Positions 7,710 to 16,047 of a stretch of 54,259 nucleotides of DNA are shown here, one piece after another. The notes below the pieces were generated by a model that worked only from the letters and a program-made list of their open reading frames with translations, had not been told where the DNA came from and did no database searches. Every line of letters begins with the position of its first letter. The first letter of the stretch is position 1. Source of the DNA: Planktomarina sp. (GTDB lineage: Bacteria > Pseudomonadota > Alphaproteobacteria > Rhodobacterales > Rhodobacteraceae); NCBI GenBank assembly GCA_020630595.1, contig JAHDBC010000018.1, forward strand, positions 1-54,259, read 5' to 3'. The position numbers were made by a program, and so were the translations under genes.

Positions 7710-8954
7710 TTAGCGCGAAAACCGGTCTGGTGCATAGGGGGACATATCGATGTTGGGTGGGGTTCCAGAAATCATTTGGGCCAACAACCGCCCTGTCTTT
7801 GGGCCGCCGGTCAGCCCGACATGCTGGTGACCAAATCCTGTAAACACCCCCGTTGACCCGATTTCGCCGATCATCGGCGTGCTGTCGGGCAGGGTGGGGC
7901 GGAACCCCATCCACGTGTCTTTTTCCGCACAGGTCAAGTTGGGAAAGATGCGCTTCACATAGTGTTCAATCAATCTGATCGGGGCGTTGGACGCGGGGGC
8001 GTGATGATCCCCCAATTCTACCGTGCCAGCAAAGCGCAGCCCCATATCCATCGGGTTTACGCCAAATTTTCCGTCCGCAATCAGCATCGGGTTGCGCGGT
8101 GTTTGGGATGGGTTTTTGTAGATCACATGATAGCCGCGTTCCGCCTGCATCGGGATCGAAAGCCCCAGCTTCTTCATCAAATCCTTTGACCAGATGCCTG
8201 CGGTCACAACGATCCTGTCACATTCCAACGCCCCCATGTCGGTCTGGACCTGCGAAATGCGCCCCTTGTGATAATCGAAACCGTTGACCCGCGTTTGCAA
8301 AAACGTCCCGCCTTGGGCCGCGAAATACCCGGCCAGCTTTGCGACATAGGTTCCCGGGTCCGTGATATGACCGTGGCCTGACATCTGTGCGATGCATTGA
8401 ACGCTGGACCCCAGCATGGGTTCTTCGTCCTGCACGGCCCGCCCTGTGATGATATCCGCTTTCAGCCCAGCGGCTTCCTTGATCCGAAAACTGTAGGCAT
8501 CCGCGTGAAATGCTTTCAGATTGCGATAGACGAAATTGATCTTGCTGTCGTTGATCCATGTTTCAACCGGGGTGCCCGCGGCAAGCGCCCGGTGTTGGTC
8601 CACCGTGTCTGTCAACAGCGGTGCAAGATTGTGCGCAATTTTACGGGTTTTCTTATCAGTCGCGTTTGACATCAGCCGCGCCAACCACGGCGTCATGGCA
8701 GGCAATTTTCGCCACTGCACAAACAGGGGCTGGCGGGACGATACAAGCATGCGCGGCGCATCCCACCAAAGGGACGGCGACGTTATGGGCGCGATGGCCC
8801 ATCCCGCCAGCAGACCGGAATTCCCATAAGATGCAGCCTGACCGGGCGCATCCTGATCGACCAGCGTCACCCGGTGCCCATTGCGTTGCAGCCAGATCGC
8901 TGTCGAAACGCCAAGGATACCTGCGCCGATCACTATTATTGTGTGTGCACTCAT
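7710..8954 (-). CDS. FAD-dependent oxidoreductase, DadA/D-amino-acid dehydrogenase type
   Basis: The 414-residue protein opens with MSAHTIIVIGAGILGVSTAIW, a GxGxxG Rossmann FAD motif. It ends with a second FAD segment (TGVFTGFGHQHVGLTGGPKTGR), the layout of the DAO/DadA family. These enzymes oxidise the C-N bond of amino acids, including N-methylated ones. The ATG at 8952-8954 was preferred over an upstream in-frame GTG because the glycine motif then sits at the normal distance from the N-terminus; its ribosome site (GGGGG) is weak. It is divergent from tmm and pairs with a RidA-like gene. The substrate is unknown; a link to N-methylated amino acids is inference from neighbours. Confidence 0.85.
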   Translation of the reverse strand: MSAHTIIVIGAGILGVSTAIWLQRNGHRVTLVDQDAPGQAASYGNSGLLAGWAIAPITSPSLWWDAPRMLVSSRQPLFVQWRKLPAMTPWLARLMSNATDKKTRKIAHNLAPLLTDTVDQHRALAAGTPVETWINDSKINFVYRNLKAFHADAYSFRIKEAAGLKADIITGRAVQDEEPMLGSSVQCIAQMSGHGHITDPGTYVAKLAGYFAAQGGTFLQTRVNGFDYHKGRISQVQTDMGALECDRIVVTAGIWSKDLMKKLGLSIPMQAERGYHVIYKNPSQTPRNPMLIADGKFGVNPMDMGLRFAGTVELGDHHAPASNAPIRLIEHYVKRIFPNLTCAEKDTWMGFRPTLPDSTPMIGEIGSTGVFTGFGHQHVGLTGGPKTGRLLAQMISGTPPNIDMSPYAPDRFSR

Positions 8955-9061
8955 GCCCCCAACACACACCAAGGATCAGCGCAGGTCAATTTCACTATAG
9001 GGAATAAATCTTGACTAAAGGTATATGCTGCTGTGCACTGCAAAAAAAAAGGAGTTCGCCA

Positions 9062-10396
9062 ATGTCCAAACGTGTCGCTGTTCTTGGTGCTGGTCCGTCT
9101 GGATTGGCACAATTGCGTGCCTTTCAATCGGCCAAAGCCAACGGGGAGGATATCCCCGAAATCGTCTGCTATGAAAAACAATCGGACTGGGGCGGCCTGT
9201 GGAATTACACGTGGCGCACCGGATTGGATCAATACGGCGAACCGGTCCACGGGTCGATGTACCGCTATCTGTGGTCGAATGGCCCGAAAGAAGGGCTGGA
9301 ATTCGCCGACTATTCCTTCGAAGAACACTTTGGCAAACAGATCGCATCTTATCCGCCGCGCGCCGTTTTGTTCGATTATATTCAGGGCCGTGTGGAAAAG
9401 GCGGGCGTGCGCGATTGGATCAAATTCGAAACAGCGGTCAAACACGTCAGCCACAGTGGCGGCAAATTCCATGTCACAGTTCGTGACCTGCCCAGTGATA
9501 CGATGACCACAGAAGAATTCGACCACGTGATTTGTTGCACGGGGCATTTCAGCACCCCCAATGTGCCACAATTTGAGGGATTCGATAAATTCCCGGGCCG
9601 CGTTTTGCATGCCCATGATTTCCGTGATGCTGTGGAATTCAAGGATCAGGATATTTTGATCATCGGCACCAGCTATTCAGCCGAAGACATTGGGTCCCAG
9701 TGCTGGAAATACGGGGCCAAATCTATCACCGTGTCACACCGGACGGCGGCCATGGGCTATGACTGGCCCGACAATTGGGCCGAAGTACCGCTGTTGACGC
9801 ACATGGATGGCAAGACCGCGCATTTCAAAGATGGCACATCACGCGACGTTGATGCGGTGATCCTGTGCACCGGGTATCAGCACAGCTTCCCATTTATGGA
9901 AGATGACCTGACGCTGCGCACCGCGAACCGTTTGGCGACCGCCATGCTGTACAAGGGCGTGGCCTTCGCCCCCAATCCAGATCTGTTTTACATCGGCATG
10001 CAGGACCAATGGTTCACGTTCAACATGTTCGATGCACAGGCCTGGTGGGCGCGGGACGTGATCATGGGCAAGATTGCCCTGCCAGACCGCGCTGCAATGG
10101 ACGCTGATATCGTGGACCGCGAAGCGCGCGAAGATGCGGGTGAAACCGACTATGACGCCATTTGGTATCAGGGCGATTACATCAAGGAACTGATCGCAGA
10201 AACAGATTATCCGACCTTTGATGTCGAAGGGGCGTGCCAGGCGTTCAAGGAATGGAAAGGCCACAAAAAACAAGGGATCATGACGTTCCGCGACAACGGC
10301 TATAAATCTGTGATGACCGGGACCATGGCCCCCAAACACCACACGCCTTGGAAAGACGCGCTGGACGACAGTCTTGAGGTCTACTTGCAGAATTGA
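9062..10396 (+). CDS. tmm: Trimethylamine monooxygenase (flavin-containing monooxygenase)
   Basis: A 444-residue cytosolic class B flavoprotein, the usual length for bacterial Tmm. GAGPSG (residues 9-14) binds [14 protein letters not shown] (177-187) is the FMO signature FxGxxxHxxxF, and GTSYSAED (202-209) is the second nucleotide-binding motif, for NADPH. Tmm oxidises trimethylamine to its N-oxide and can also oxidise dimethyl sulfide. The ATG at 9062 has AAGGAG nine bases upstream; in-frame codons before it give no FMO sequence. The stop overlaps the next gene's ATG. tdm lies 1.2 kb downstream on the other strand, supplying the next step. Confidence 0.93.
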   Translation: MSKRVAVLGAGPSGLAQLRAFQSAKANGEDIPEIVCYEKQSDWGGLWNYTWRTGLDQYGEPVHGSMYRYLWSNGPKEGLEFADYSFEEHFGKQIASYPPRAVLFDYIQGRVEKAGVRDWIKFETAVKHVSHSGGKFHVTVRDLPSDTMTTEEFDHVICCTGHFSTPNVPQFEGFDKFPGRVLHAHDFRDAVEFKDQDILIIGTSYSAEDIGSQCWKYGAKSITVSHRTAAMGYDWPDNWAEVPLLTHMDGKTAHFKDGTSRDVDAVILCTGYQHSFPFMEDDLTLRTANRLATAMLYKGVAFAPNPDLFYIGMQDQWFTFNMFDAQAWWARDVIMGKIALPDRAAMDADIVDREAREDAGETDYDAIWYQGDYIKELIAETDYPTFDVEGACQAFKEWKGHKKQGIMTFRDNGYKSVMTGTMAPKHHTPWKDALDDSLEVYLQN

Positions 10397-10794
10397 TGGC
10401 ATCGCACACCAAAACCGGCCGCTGCCTGTGCGGTGGTTGCAGCTTTACTTTGACCGGCCCGCACAATTGGGTCGGTCATTGCCATTGTGACAGCTGCCGC
10501 CGGGCGACTGCGGCACCGTTTGTGACGTGGATCGGGCATCCCAACGGGGCTTGGGCGTTGGATGGGCCGATCCAGCGCTATAAAAGCAGCGCAAAAGTAA
10601 CGCGCGGATTTTGCGGCACCTGTGGAACCCCGCTGTTTTACGATTCATTGGCCTATCCCGATGAAACACATTTTTATGCCGCACTGCTGGCGGATCCGAA
10701 CGGCGTTGTCCCGACGGATGTGTATTTTGCGGAAGAAAAACTGGATTGGATCGACATTCCGGCGGGGCTGACAACCGCGCACCTAAATGACTAG
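10396..10794 (+). CDS. GFA-domain (glutathione-dependent formaldehyde-activating family) zinc protein
   Basis: The 132-residue protein has the GFA cysteine set: CLCGGC near residue 10, CHCDSC near residue 29 and CGTC near residue 75, which bind zinc in this fold. It is translationally coupled to tmm (TGATG overlap), so an ATG at 10396 is preferred to the TTG one codon earlier. The family is named for an enzyme reported to condense formaldehyde with glutathione, but the real function of most members is unproven. Coupling with an amine-demethylation pathway that releases formaldehyde makes a formaldehyde role attractive. Its stop codon shares the CTAG at 10791-10794 with the stop of the convergent gene. 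Confidence 0.85.
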   Translation: MASHTKTGRCLCGGCSFTLTGPHNWVGHCHCDSCRRATAAPFVTWIGHPNGAWALDGPIQRYKSSAKVTRGFCGTCGTPLFYDSLAYPDETHFYAALLADPNGVVPTDVYFAEEKLDWIDIPAGLTTAHLND

Positions 10795-11180
10795 TTCACA
10801 TCCGTCACAGCGACAAACAACAGCGATTGCAGCAATGCTGTCTTGTCTTTGACGGATACCGATATCCGGTAACCGTCCAACCTGTATTCCATCTGATCAA
10901 AACTGTCGGGGTGGTTCACGCTGTCATCGGCTGCAAAAACGGTGGCCCCGCATCGCTTCCAATGGTCTGCAATGTGGGTGGCTTGTGCGATGGCGGATTC
11001 CGATCGAAACCCATAGGCCCAATGGCAAACGGTCTGTGGGCCATCCAAACTGCGGGCGACCTGACACAGGCCCGGGCGATCCGTGACGATATCACTGTTT
11101 GTGATCCAGGCTTGCGGGTCGCATTCGCCAAGGGCCATTGCCGGAAACACGGCTGCGCAAAGGGCAAGGACCGTCTTCAT
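10791..11180 (-). CDS. Small exported protein of unknown function
   Basis: The 129-residue frame starts at an ATG (11178-11180) that overlaps the stop of the upstream gene by four bases (ATGA). MKTVLALCAAVFPAMALGE is a likely signal peptide, so the product should be periplasmic. The mature part has several cysteines (near CDPQAW, GLCQVA, TVCHWAYGF, KRCGATVF) that could form disulfides. No family was recognised. It is the third gene of a leftward chain tdm, exported protein, exported protein, each joined by 4-base overlaps. Confidence 0.75.
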   Translation of the reverse strand: MKTVLALCAAVFPAMALGECDPQAWITNSDIVTDRPGLCQVARSLDGPQTVCHWAYGFRSESAIAQATHIADHWKRCGATVFAADDSVNHPDSFDQMEYRLDGYRISVSVKDKTALLQSLLFVAVTDVN

Positions 11181-11557
11181 TCCACGATCAAGCTTTGACC
11201 CGGCACCACCTGAAACGGTGTTGGCGGCGTTGCGCGGCTGACCCAATAATATGTGTCGCCGAATTCCATGACGAACCAGCCTTCCCAATCTTCGTCGCCG
11301 GGCCAGATGGATTGGTATTCCTGCAGCTCGTCTTCTACGCGCCATTCACCACGGGCGGTGCGTGATCCTTCCTGCGCGTACAGCGTCACACCGTCTGGTC
11401 CGAACCATTGGCGGTATTTGGCCCCTTCCCAGCGGCCAATCGCGGTGTTGTTGGTCAAAAGCGCGCGAATTTCATCGCCCGTCAGCTTTACGGCCTGCCC
11501 AAAGGCGGGCAGGGCCATCAGGCAGGCAACGCCCGCAAGAACCGCCCGCCGGATCAC
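11177..11557 (-). CDS. Small exported protein of unknown function
   Basis: The 126-residue product starts at a GTG whose bases overlap the tdm stop (GTGA). MIRRAVLAGVACLMALPAFGQA is a plausible signal peptide. The mature part is rich in Trp, Tyr and Glu (GRWEGAKYRQWFGPDG, GEWRVEDELQEYQSIWPGDEDW) and contains no cysteine. Similar short 'YRQWFGPDG' exported proteins are common in Rhodobacteraceae, but no function is known to me. Coupling with tdm suggests co-expression only; a periplasmic protein is not an obvious partner for a cytosolic demethylase. Confidence 0.75.
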   Translation of the reverse strand: MIRRAVLAGVACLMALPAFGQAVKLTGDEIRALLTNNTAIGRWEGAKYRQWFGPDGVTLYAQEGSRTARGEWRVEDELQEYQSIWPGDEDWEGWFVMEFGDTYYWVSRATPPTPFQVVPGQSLIVE

Positions 11558-13938
11558 GACCGGGGCCGCGATTTCGTGGGATCATACGCGGCAAGATCCT
11601 GGCGCACGGTCGCGGGCAAACGTTTCTGATGCCCATCCAACTGGCCGATTTCCAGTTCTGTCCCCGGTGCCGCATGGGCCACATCGATCCGCGCCATGGC
11701 AATGTTCTTGCCCAGGATCGGCGACCGCATGGTTGAACAGATTTCGCCGACCTGTGCGCGACCCACGTGAACACAATCGCCATGGGCCGCGTCAACATTG
11801 CTGTCGATATCCAGCCCCACCAATTTGCGCATGGGATTTTCCTTGCGCCGGATCAGGGCGTCGCGTCCGATGAAATCATCGGTCTTGGATTTCAAAGGGC
11901 AGGTGAACCCGATCCCCGCTTCGAAAGGATCCGTCTGATCGCTGAAATCGTAGCCTGCAAAGATCAGCCCGGCTTCGATACGCAGCATATCCAATGCCTC
12001 CAACCCCATGGGGGTCAGGCCGTGATCTTGGCCTGCGTCCCACACAGCGTCAAAGATTTCTGCGCAGTCTTTTGGATGGCACATGATTTCATAGCCCAAT
12101 TCGCCCGTGTATCCTGTGCGTGACACGACAAACGGCGTGCCGCTTTCATTGTTCAGGCGGGCGGGCGTGAACCGGAACCATGCCAATTGATCGAATTCCG
12201 GATTGTGCGGCGCGGTCCATACCAGTTTTTTCAACAAATCGCGGCTTTCGGGTCCTTGCACGGCGATGTTGTGCAGCTGATCCGTGGACGATCTGACCAG
12301 AACCTTCAGCCCCAGCTTTTCGGCCTGTTCGCGCATCCATTCGCCGCCATAGTCATTCCCGCCGATCCAGCGGAAATTGTCTTTGCCCAAACGGAACACG
12401 GTGCCGTCGTCGATCATGCCCCCATGTTCATAGCACATCGCCGTATAGACGACGCCCCCCACAGGCAGGGTCTTCATGTTGCGGGTGAAAATATACTGGC
12501 ACAACGCTTCGGCATCTGGCCCTGTCACTTCGAATTTGCGCAGGGGGGACAGGTCCATGATCACGCATTTTTCACGCGCTGCGTGGTATTCCTTGATCGG
12601 GCCATGTTCGGCCATGCAATTGGCCAGCCAGTATCCATTGTATTCCACAAAATTGCGGGTGTGTTTGGCAAAGCTGTCGTGAAAACCGGTTTGTTTTGTC
12701 ATTTTGGGTTCCGATTCTGGCGTGGCGCGGAACGCGATGGACCGCTGGAATGTTTCTTTGCCGCTGTAGGTGCGCACGTGGATATCGGTTGGGTTCCATC
12801 CATTTGCAGCGGTCGTATCATCGGGGCAGGCGGAACTGACGCACACGATGTCTGTCAACGCGCGCAGCAAGACGTAATCGCCGGGCCGCGACCATGGTTC
12901 GTCGCCATACATGACACCATGTTCGTCAATCGCGGTGTTGAAAAAGAAATTGATCGCCATCCACCCCGGACGCCCCGACACATTGAACTTTGCCAGTGCG
13001 GTGTTGAAATTGTCCGAACAATTCGTGTGCCCGGGGTAGCCGATGTCATCATAATATTTCGCCGAACAGGCCAAGGCGAACGCATCGTGGCGGCCACAGG
13101 TGTCTTGCACCACTTCCACCAGCGGCAGCATTTCCTGATCATAGTACTTCGCGTGCAAGCCGGGCATGGGATAGGCATGCCCCATCAGGGTGCGTGTCGT
13201 GGTCACATCCAGCGCGTGTTCGATGCCTTTGTCCAACTTGCGCGCGCTGAAACATTCGAAATCTGTGCACTGCCGCCCATCTTTATCGATGATCTGAATA
13301 TAGTCACCGGCTTTCACGAAAAACGATTCCGCCGTCGCAGAATGGACCCGGATATCGTCCACTGGATCAGCCAGCGGGTCGGGCAATTCAAATCCACGAT
13401 GGGGTTTGATGATTGCCCGTTTGACCATGACCACCAGTGGGGTCGCGGTATCCTGTGCTTCTGCATCCATGGCGCCCGCGCCATTGGGATGCGGGGCTGC
13501 AATGATGACCACGCCATCCCGCGCGGCGGTGAATTCCACCTGATCTTTCGCGGGTGTCGTGCTGTCAAAGAAGTTGGTCGACCGCCCCTGCGCCAAATCA
13601 ATCCCACGGGCATCCAGTCCCATGCGCAAACCGCGCAACGATTGATCTGATGATGTCAAAAGGGCCTTCAGCCCGCCGGCGGCCCCATCTGCGGTCAAAG
13701 ACACCAACGCCGGGTCGATCTTGCCCTTTTTGTCTGCGGCAATCACTTCGCAGGGCTGGCCGCCCTCATCATTGATGATCGTGACGCGATCCCCGGTTTC
13801 AATTGGGATCAAAACTGCGCCGCACCCTTCGACAACGTATCGTTCTGTGCCGGGGGGCATCGAAAAAACACTTGGCTGCATAATAACGCTTGGCTTTGGC
13901 GGCCCCGGTGTCACCTTGGGGTAAAGATCATCCAACAT
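11554..13938 (-). CDS. tdm: Trimethylamine N-oxide demethylase (DUF1989 + GcvT fusion)
   Basis: A 794-residue two-domain protein. Residues about 20-400 form a DUF1989 module with Cys/His-rich segments DTCGRHD (279-285) and CVSSACPDD (366-374), likely zinc ligands. Residues about 415-794 form a GcvT domain (RTGYTGELGYEIM, LRIEAGLIFAGYDF). Tdm splits TMAO into dimethylamine and formaldehyde, and its GcvT domain can pass the carbon to tetrahydrofolate. The ATG at 13936-13938 follows GGGAGG by five bases; a longer start is possible but would cover the operator-like boxes upstream. It leads a leftward operon with two exported proteins. folD, 1.1 kb away, could process the methylene-THF. Confidence 0.92.
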   Translation of the reverse strand: MLDDLYPKVTPGPPKPSVIMQPSVFSMPPGTERYVVEGCGAVLIPIETGDRVTIINDEGGQPCEVIAADKKGKIDPALVSLTADGAAGGLKALLTSSDQSLRGLRMGLDARGIDLAQGRSTNFFDSTTPAKDQVEFTAARDGVVIIAAPHPNGAGAMDAEAQDTATPLVVMVKRAIIKPHRGFELPDPLADPVDDIRVHSATAESFFVKAGDYIQIIDKDGRQCTDFECFSARKLDKGIEHALDVTTTRTLMGHAYPMPGLHAKYYDQEMLPLVEVVQDTCGRHDAFALACSAKYYDDIGYPGHTNCSDNFNTALAKFNVSGRPGWMAINFFFNTAIDEHGVMYGDEPWSRPGDYVLLRALTDIVCVSSACPDDTTAANGWNPTDIHVRTYSGKETFQRSIAFRATPESEPKMTKQTGFHDSFAKHTRNFVEYNGYWLANCMAEHGPIKEYHAAREKCVIMDLSPLRKFEVTGPDAEALCQYIFTRNMKTLPVGGVVYTAMCYEHGGMIDDGTVFRLGKDNFRWIGGNDYGGEWMREQAEKLGLKVLVRSSTDQLHNIAVQGPESRDLLKKLVWTAPHNPEFDQLAWFRFTPARLNNESGTPFVVSRTGYTGELGYEIMCHPKDCAEIFDAVWDAGQDHGLTPMGLEALDMLRIEAGLIFAGYDFSDQTDPFEAGIGFTCPLKSKTDDFIGRDALIRRKENPMRKLVGLDIDSNVDAAHGDCVHVGRAQVGEICSTMRSPILGKNIAMARIDVAHAAPGTELEIGQLDGHQKRLPATVRQDLAAYDPTKSRPRS

Positions 13939-13956
13939 CCGTGCCTCCCGAGCCGG

Positions 13957-13987
13957 TGCAATTTGCATATGCGGAAACTTAGTTTCA
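13957..13987 (-). promoter_or_regulatory. Operator-like boxes 19-49 bp upstream of tdm
   Basis: Read in the direction of tdm, TGAAACTAAGTTTCC (13987-13973) is an inverted repeat with GAAAC/GTTTC arms. Five bases later comes TGCAAATTGCA (13967-13957), itself near-palindromic. Both boxes recur upstream of other methylated-amine genes. A -35-like TTGACT lies further upstream (within 14010-14020), so a protein bound here could block transcription. This is inference. Confidence 0.45.
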
Positions 13988-14037
13988 TGGTAAGAATATC
14001 GAGGCACTGTGAGTCAAGCAAGGAAAGTTACTGACCG

Positions 14038-14211
14038 ATGACCAACAATCAGATCAACTTTCTAGGCTGGGTCCTGTTTATCCTGTCCGCATGCGGTTTC
14101 ATCATCGCGTCGTGGGGGCATTTTTGGTCGATGGTGGGATCGGTGTTCTTTTTCGTTGCCTGTTTTGTGTTTCTGATTCCCTTTTTCCGGGGCAAGGATG
14201 GCAGCGAATGA
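14038..14211 (+). CDS. 57-residue membrane protein coupled to an EamA transporter gene
   Basis: The frame begins at an ATG (14038-14040) preceded by AAGGAAAG and ends at a TGA overlapping the next gene's ATG (ATGA). The product is almost entirely hydrophobic, with two predicted helices (about residues 8-25 and 30-50) and a short charged end (FRGKDGSE). No family was recognised. It is divergent from tdm across 99 bp. Translational coupling with the transporter suggests an accessory subunit or a co-regulated small membrane protein. Confidence 0.7.
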   Translation: MTNNQINFLGWVLFILSACGFIIASWGHFWSMVGSVFFFVACFVFLIPFFRGKDGSE

Positions 14212-15047
14212 ACGCGCTTGTTCTGGGGTTGGTGGCAGCCGTTTGCTGGGCCCTGCATGATACAACCATCCGGTACCTAAGCCGGACAACACCCATGATG
14301 GTTGCGCTTTTGACAGTGCTGTTTTTCGGACTGTTGTTTCAATCCGCAGTGATGGTGATCACAGAAACCCCGATTGCGCTGGATGGCACATCGCTAACGC
14401 TTTCGATCGCGTCGGGCGTTGCCTTTCTGGTCGCAAGCGTGTGCCTGTATTTTGCGTTTCAGCGCGGTCCGGTCCGTCTGGTGTCCCCGATCATTGCGTC
14501 CTATCCCATTTTGTCGATCGCGCTGGCGATTGCAGACGGGGCCGCCGTGACCGCGGGGCAGGGGCTTGCCGTGTTGGCGATTGTTGCCGGGGTTGGGATC
14601 GTTGCAGCGCAGATTGACAATGCCGACATCCCCCCGATCGGGCCGACCATCGCGCTGTCGGTGTTGTCTGCCGTCGGGTTTGCCCTGACGTTCCGTCTGG
14701 GGCAAATGGCAGCGGAAAGCGCAGGGGAACTGCCCTCCACGCTGGTTGCGCGGATCGTGGCATTCGGGTTGCTTGCGCTGGCCATCGTTGCGTTTCGCCG
14801 CCCCACGTGGCCCGGGCGCAAAAGCATTTTGCCCCTTGCCATCATGGGGATATTGGATGGGATCGCCCTGTTGGCGGTCATATCGGCAGGGCCGCTGCCC
14901 AACCCGGAATATGCCGCTGTTACTGCGTCCATGTTTGGTCTGTTGACCGTGCTTTTGGCGTGGGCTGTTCTGGGCGAACGCATGTCCATCTTGAAATGGT
15001 TTGGCGTTGTGATCGCGTTTTCCGGCGTCGGTTATCTGGCGGCTTAG
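14208..15047 (+). CDS. EamA/DMT-superfamily transporter
   Basis: The 279-residue protein is hydrophobic throughout and consists of two similar halves (about 1-135 and 145-279), the EamA repeat with ten helices in total. The ATG at 14208 (MNALVLGLVAAVCWALHD) overlaps the preceding stop and puts helix 1 at the N-terminus. Family members export or import small metabolites. Here it lies beside tdm and converges on folD, overlapping its end by four bases. A role in moving TMAO, dimethylamine or another amine is possible, but no substrate can be read from the sequence. Confidence 0.85.
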   Translation: MNALVLGLVAAVCWALHDTTIRYLSRTTPMMVALLTVLFFGLLFQSAVMVITETPIALDGTSLTLSIASGVAFLVASVCLYFAFQRGPVRLVSPIIASYPILSIALAIADGAAVTAGQGLAVLAIVAGVGIVAAQIDNADIPPIGPTIALSVLSAVGFALTFRLGQMAAESAGELPSTLVARIVAFGLLALAIVAFRRPTWPGRKSILPLAIMGILDGIALLAVISAGPLPNPEYAAVTASMFGLLTVLLAWAVLGERMSILKWFGVVIAFSGVGYLAA

Positions 15048-15919
15048 TCCAGCCAACCAGCCGCCTTTTGCCGTTGCAGGGCGACCATGGCGTTGCGCAT
15101 CAGGATCGCCGTTGTCACCGGCCCGACGCCGCCGGGTACCGGTGTGATCCACCCCGCAACATCCAAAACATCATCCGTATCAACATCGCCAACGATGCCG
15201 TCGTCGGTCTGGTTGATGCCAATATCGATCACAGCGGCGCCGGGTTTGATCATATCTTTGCCAATCAGGTGCGCCTTGCCCACGGCAACCACGACCACAT
15301 CAGCCCGTCTGGAATGCATGGCCACGGACCGTGTCATATGATGGCAGACTGTCACCGTGGCCCCTTCGGCCATCAGCATCATTGCGATGGGTTTTCCAAC
15401 GATTTCCGAATGACCAATCATCACCACTTCCAGCCCTTGCATGGACAACCCCGTGGCGTGGATCAGTTCAACGGCTGCGGCAGCCGTACAGGGGGCAAGG
15501 GCCACGTCATTGTAAACAATGTTCCCGATGGACGCGGGGTTCATCCCTTCGATATCTTTCAACGGGTGAATGGCCGATTGCAGCGACCGCACGTTGATAT
15601 GATCAGGCACAGGGCGCTGCAAGATCACGCCAAGCACATCCGGGTCATCGTTCATCGCTTGAATGCGGCGTTTGCAATCATCTTGCGTGATATCTGCGGG
15701 CCAGACCTGTTCATCAAACGGGATGCCCACTTGTGTTGCAGCGCGCGCCTGACCCCGAATATAGACCGCGACCTCTGCCGTATCGCCGATCATGACTGAT
15801 ACGATGCGCCCGACTTTGGGTTCAGCCGCAACCGTGGCCTGAACCTGATCCAAAATCTGCATGCGTGTCTGTTTTCCGCGCAAGATGCGATGATCTGCAG
15901 ATGCGTTGATGTCTTTCAC
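15044..15919 (-). CDS. folD: FolD-type methylene-THF dehydrogenase lacking the cyclohydrolase lysine
   Basis: The 291-residue protein has FolD landmarks: GHSEIVGKP, VVAVGKAHLI and PVPGGVGPVT for NADP binding, and VILQRPVP for folate. The start is a GTG at 15917-15919 with AAAGGAAG upstream. The catalytic YxxxK motif reads Y53-I-R-G-Q57, so the lysine essential for methenyl-THF cyclohydrolase in studied enzymes is glutamine; the usual KDVDG reads KDIEG. Gln101 is kept. It may thus oxidise methylene-THF to methenyl-THF without hydrolysing it further. Methylene-THF comes from Tdm and related GcvT steps, fitting a specialised paralogue beside a housekeeping FolD elsewhere. mttB-like lies upstream on the same strand. 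Confidence 0.88.
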   Translation of the reverse strand: MKDINASADHRILRGKQTRMQILDQVQATVAAEPKVGRIVSVMIGDTAEVAVYIRGQARAATQVGIPFDEQVWPADITQDDCKRRIQAMNDDPDVLGVILQRPVPDHINVRSLQSAIHPLKDIEGMNPASIGNIVYNDVALAPCTAAAAVELIHATGLSMQGLEVVMIGHSEIVGKPIAMMLMAEGATVTVCHHMTRSVAMHSRRADVVVVAVGKAHLIGKDMIKPGAAVIDIGINQTDDGIVGDVDTDDVLDVAGWITPVPGGVGPVTTAILMRNAMVALQRQKAAGWLD

Positions 15920-16047
15920 GGTCGTCTTCCTTTGGTCCCTTTGGGGTGGCCCCCCGCATTGCCCGCGTTTGTGGCACGCGGTTTCTTGAACTGGTCTTGC
16001 CACGGATGCGTTCCGCATGCACCCGTATACGACGTTTATTCTTTTCA

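Noticed and set aside
12187-13650. 487-codon open frame on the plus strand opposite tdm
   Set aside because: It is the antisense of tdm, which has clear two-domain homology; the frame has no ribosome site and reads as low-complexity His/Arg/Gly shadow protein.
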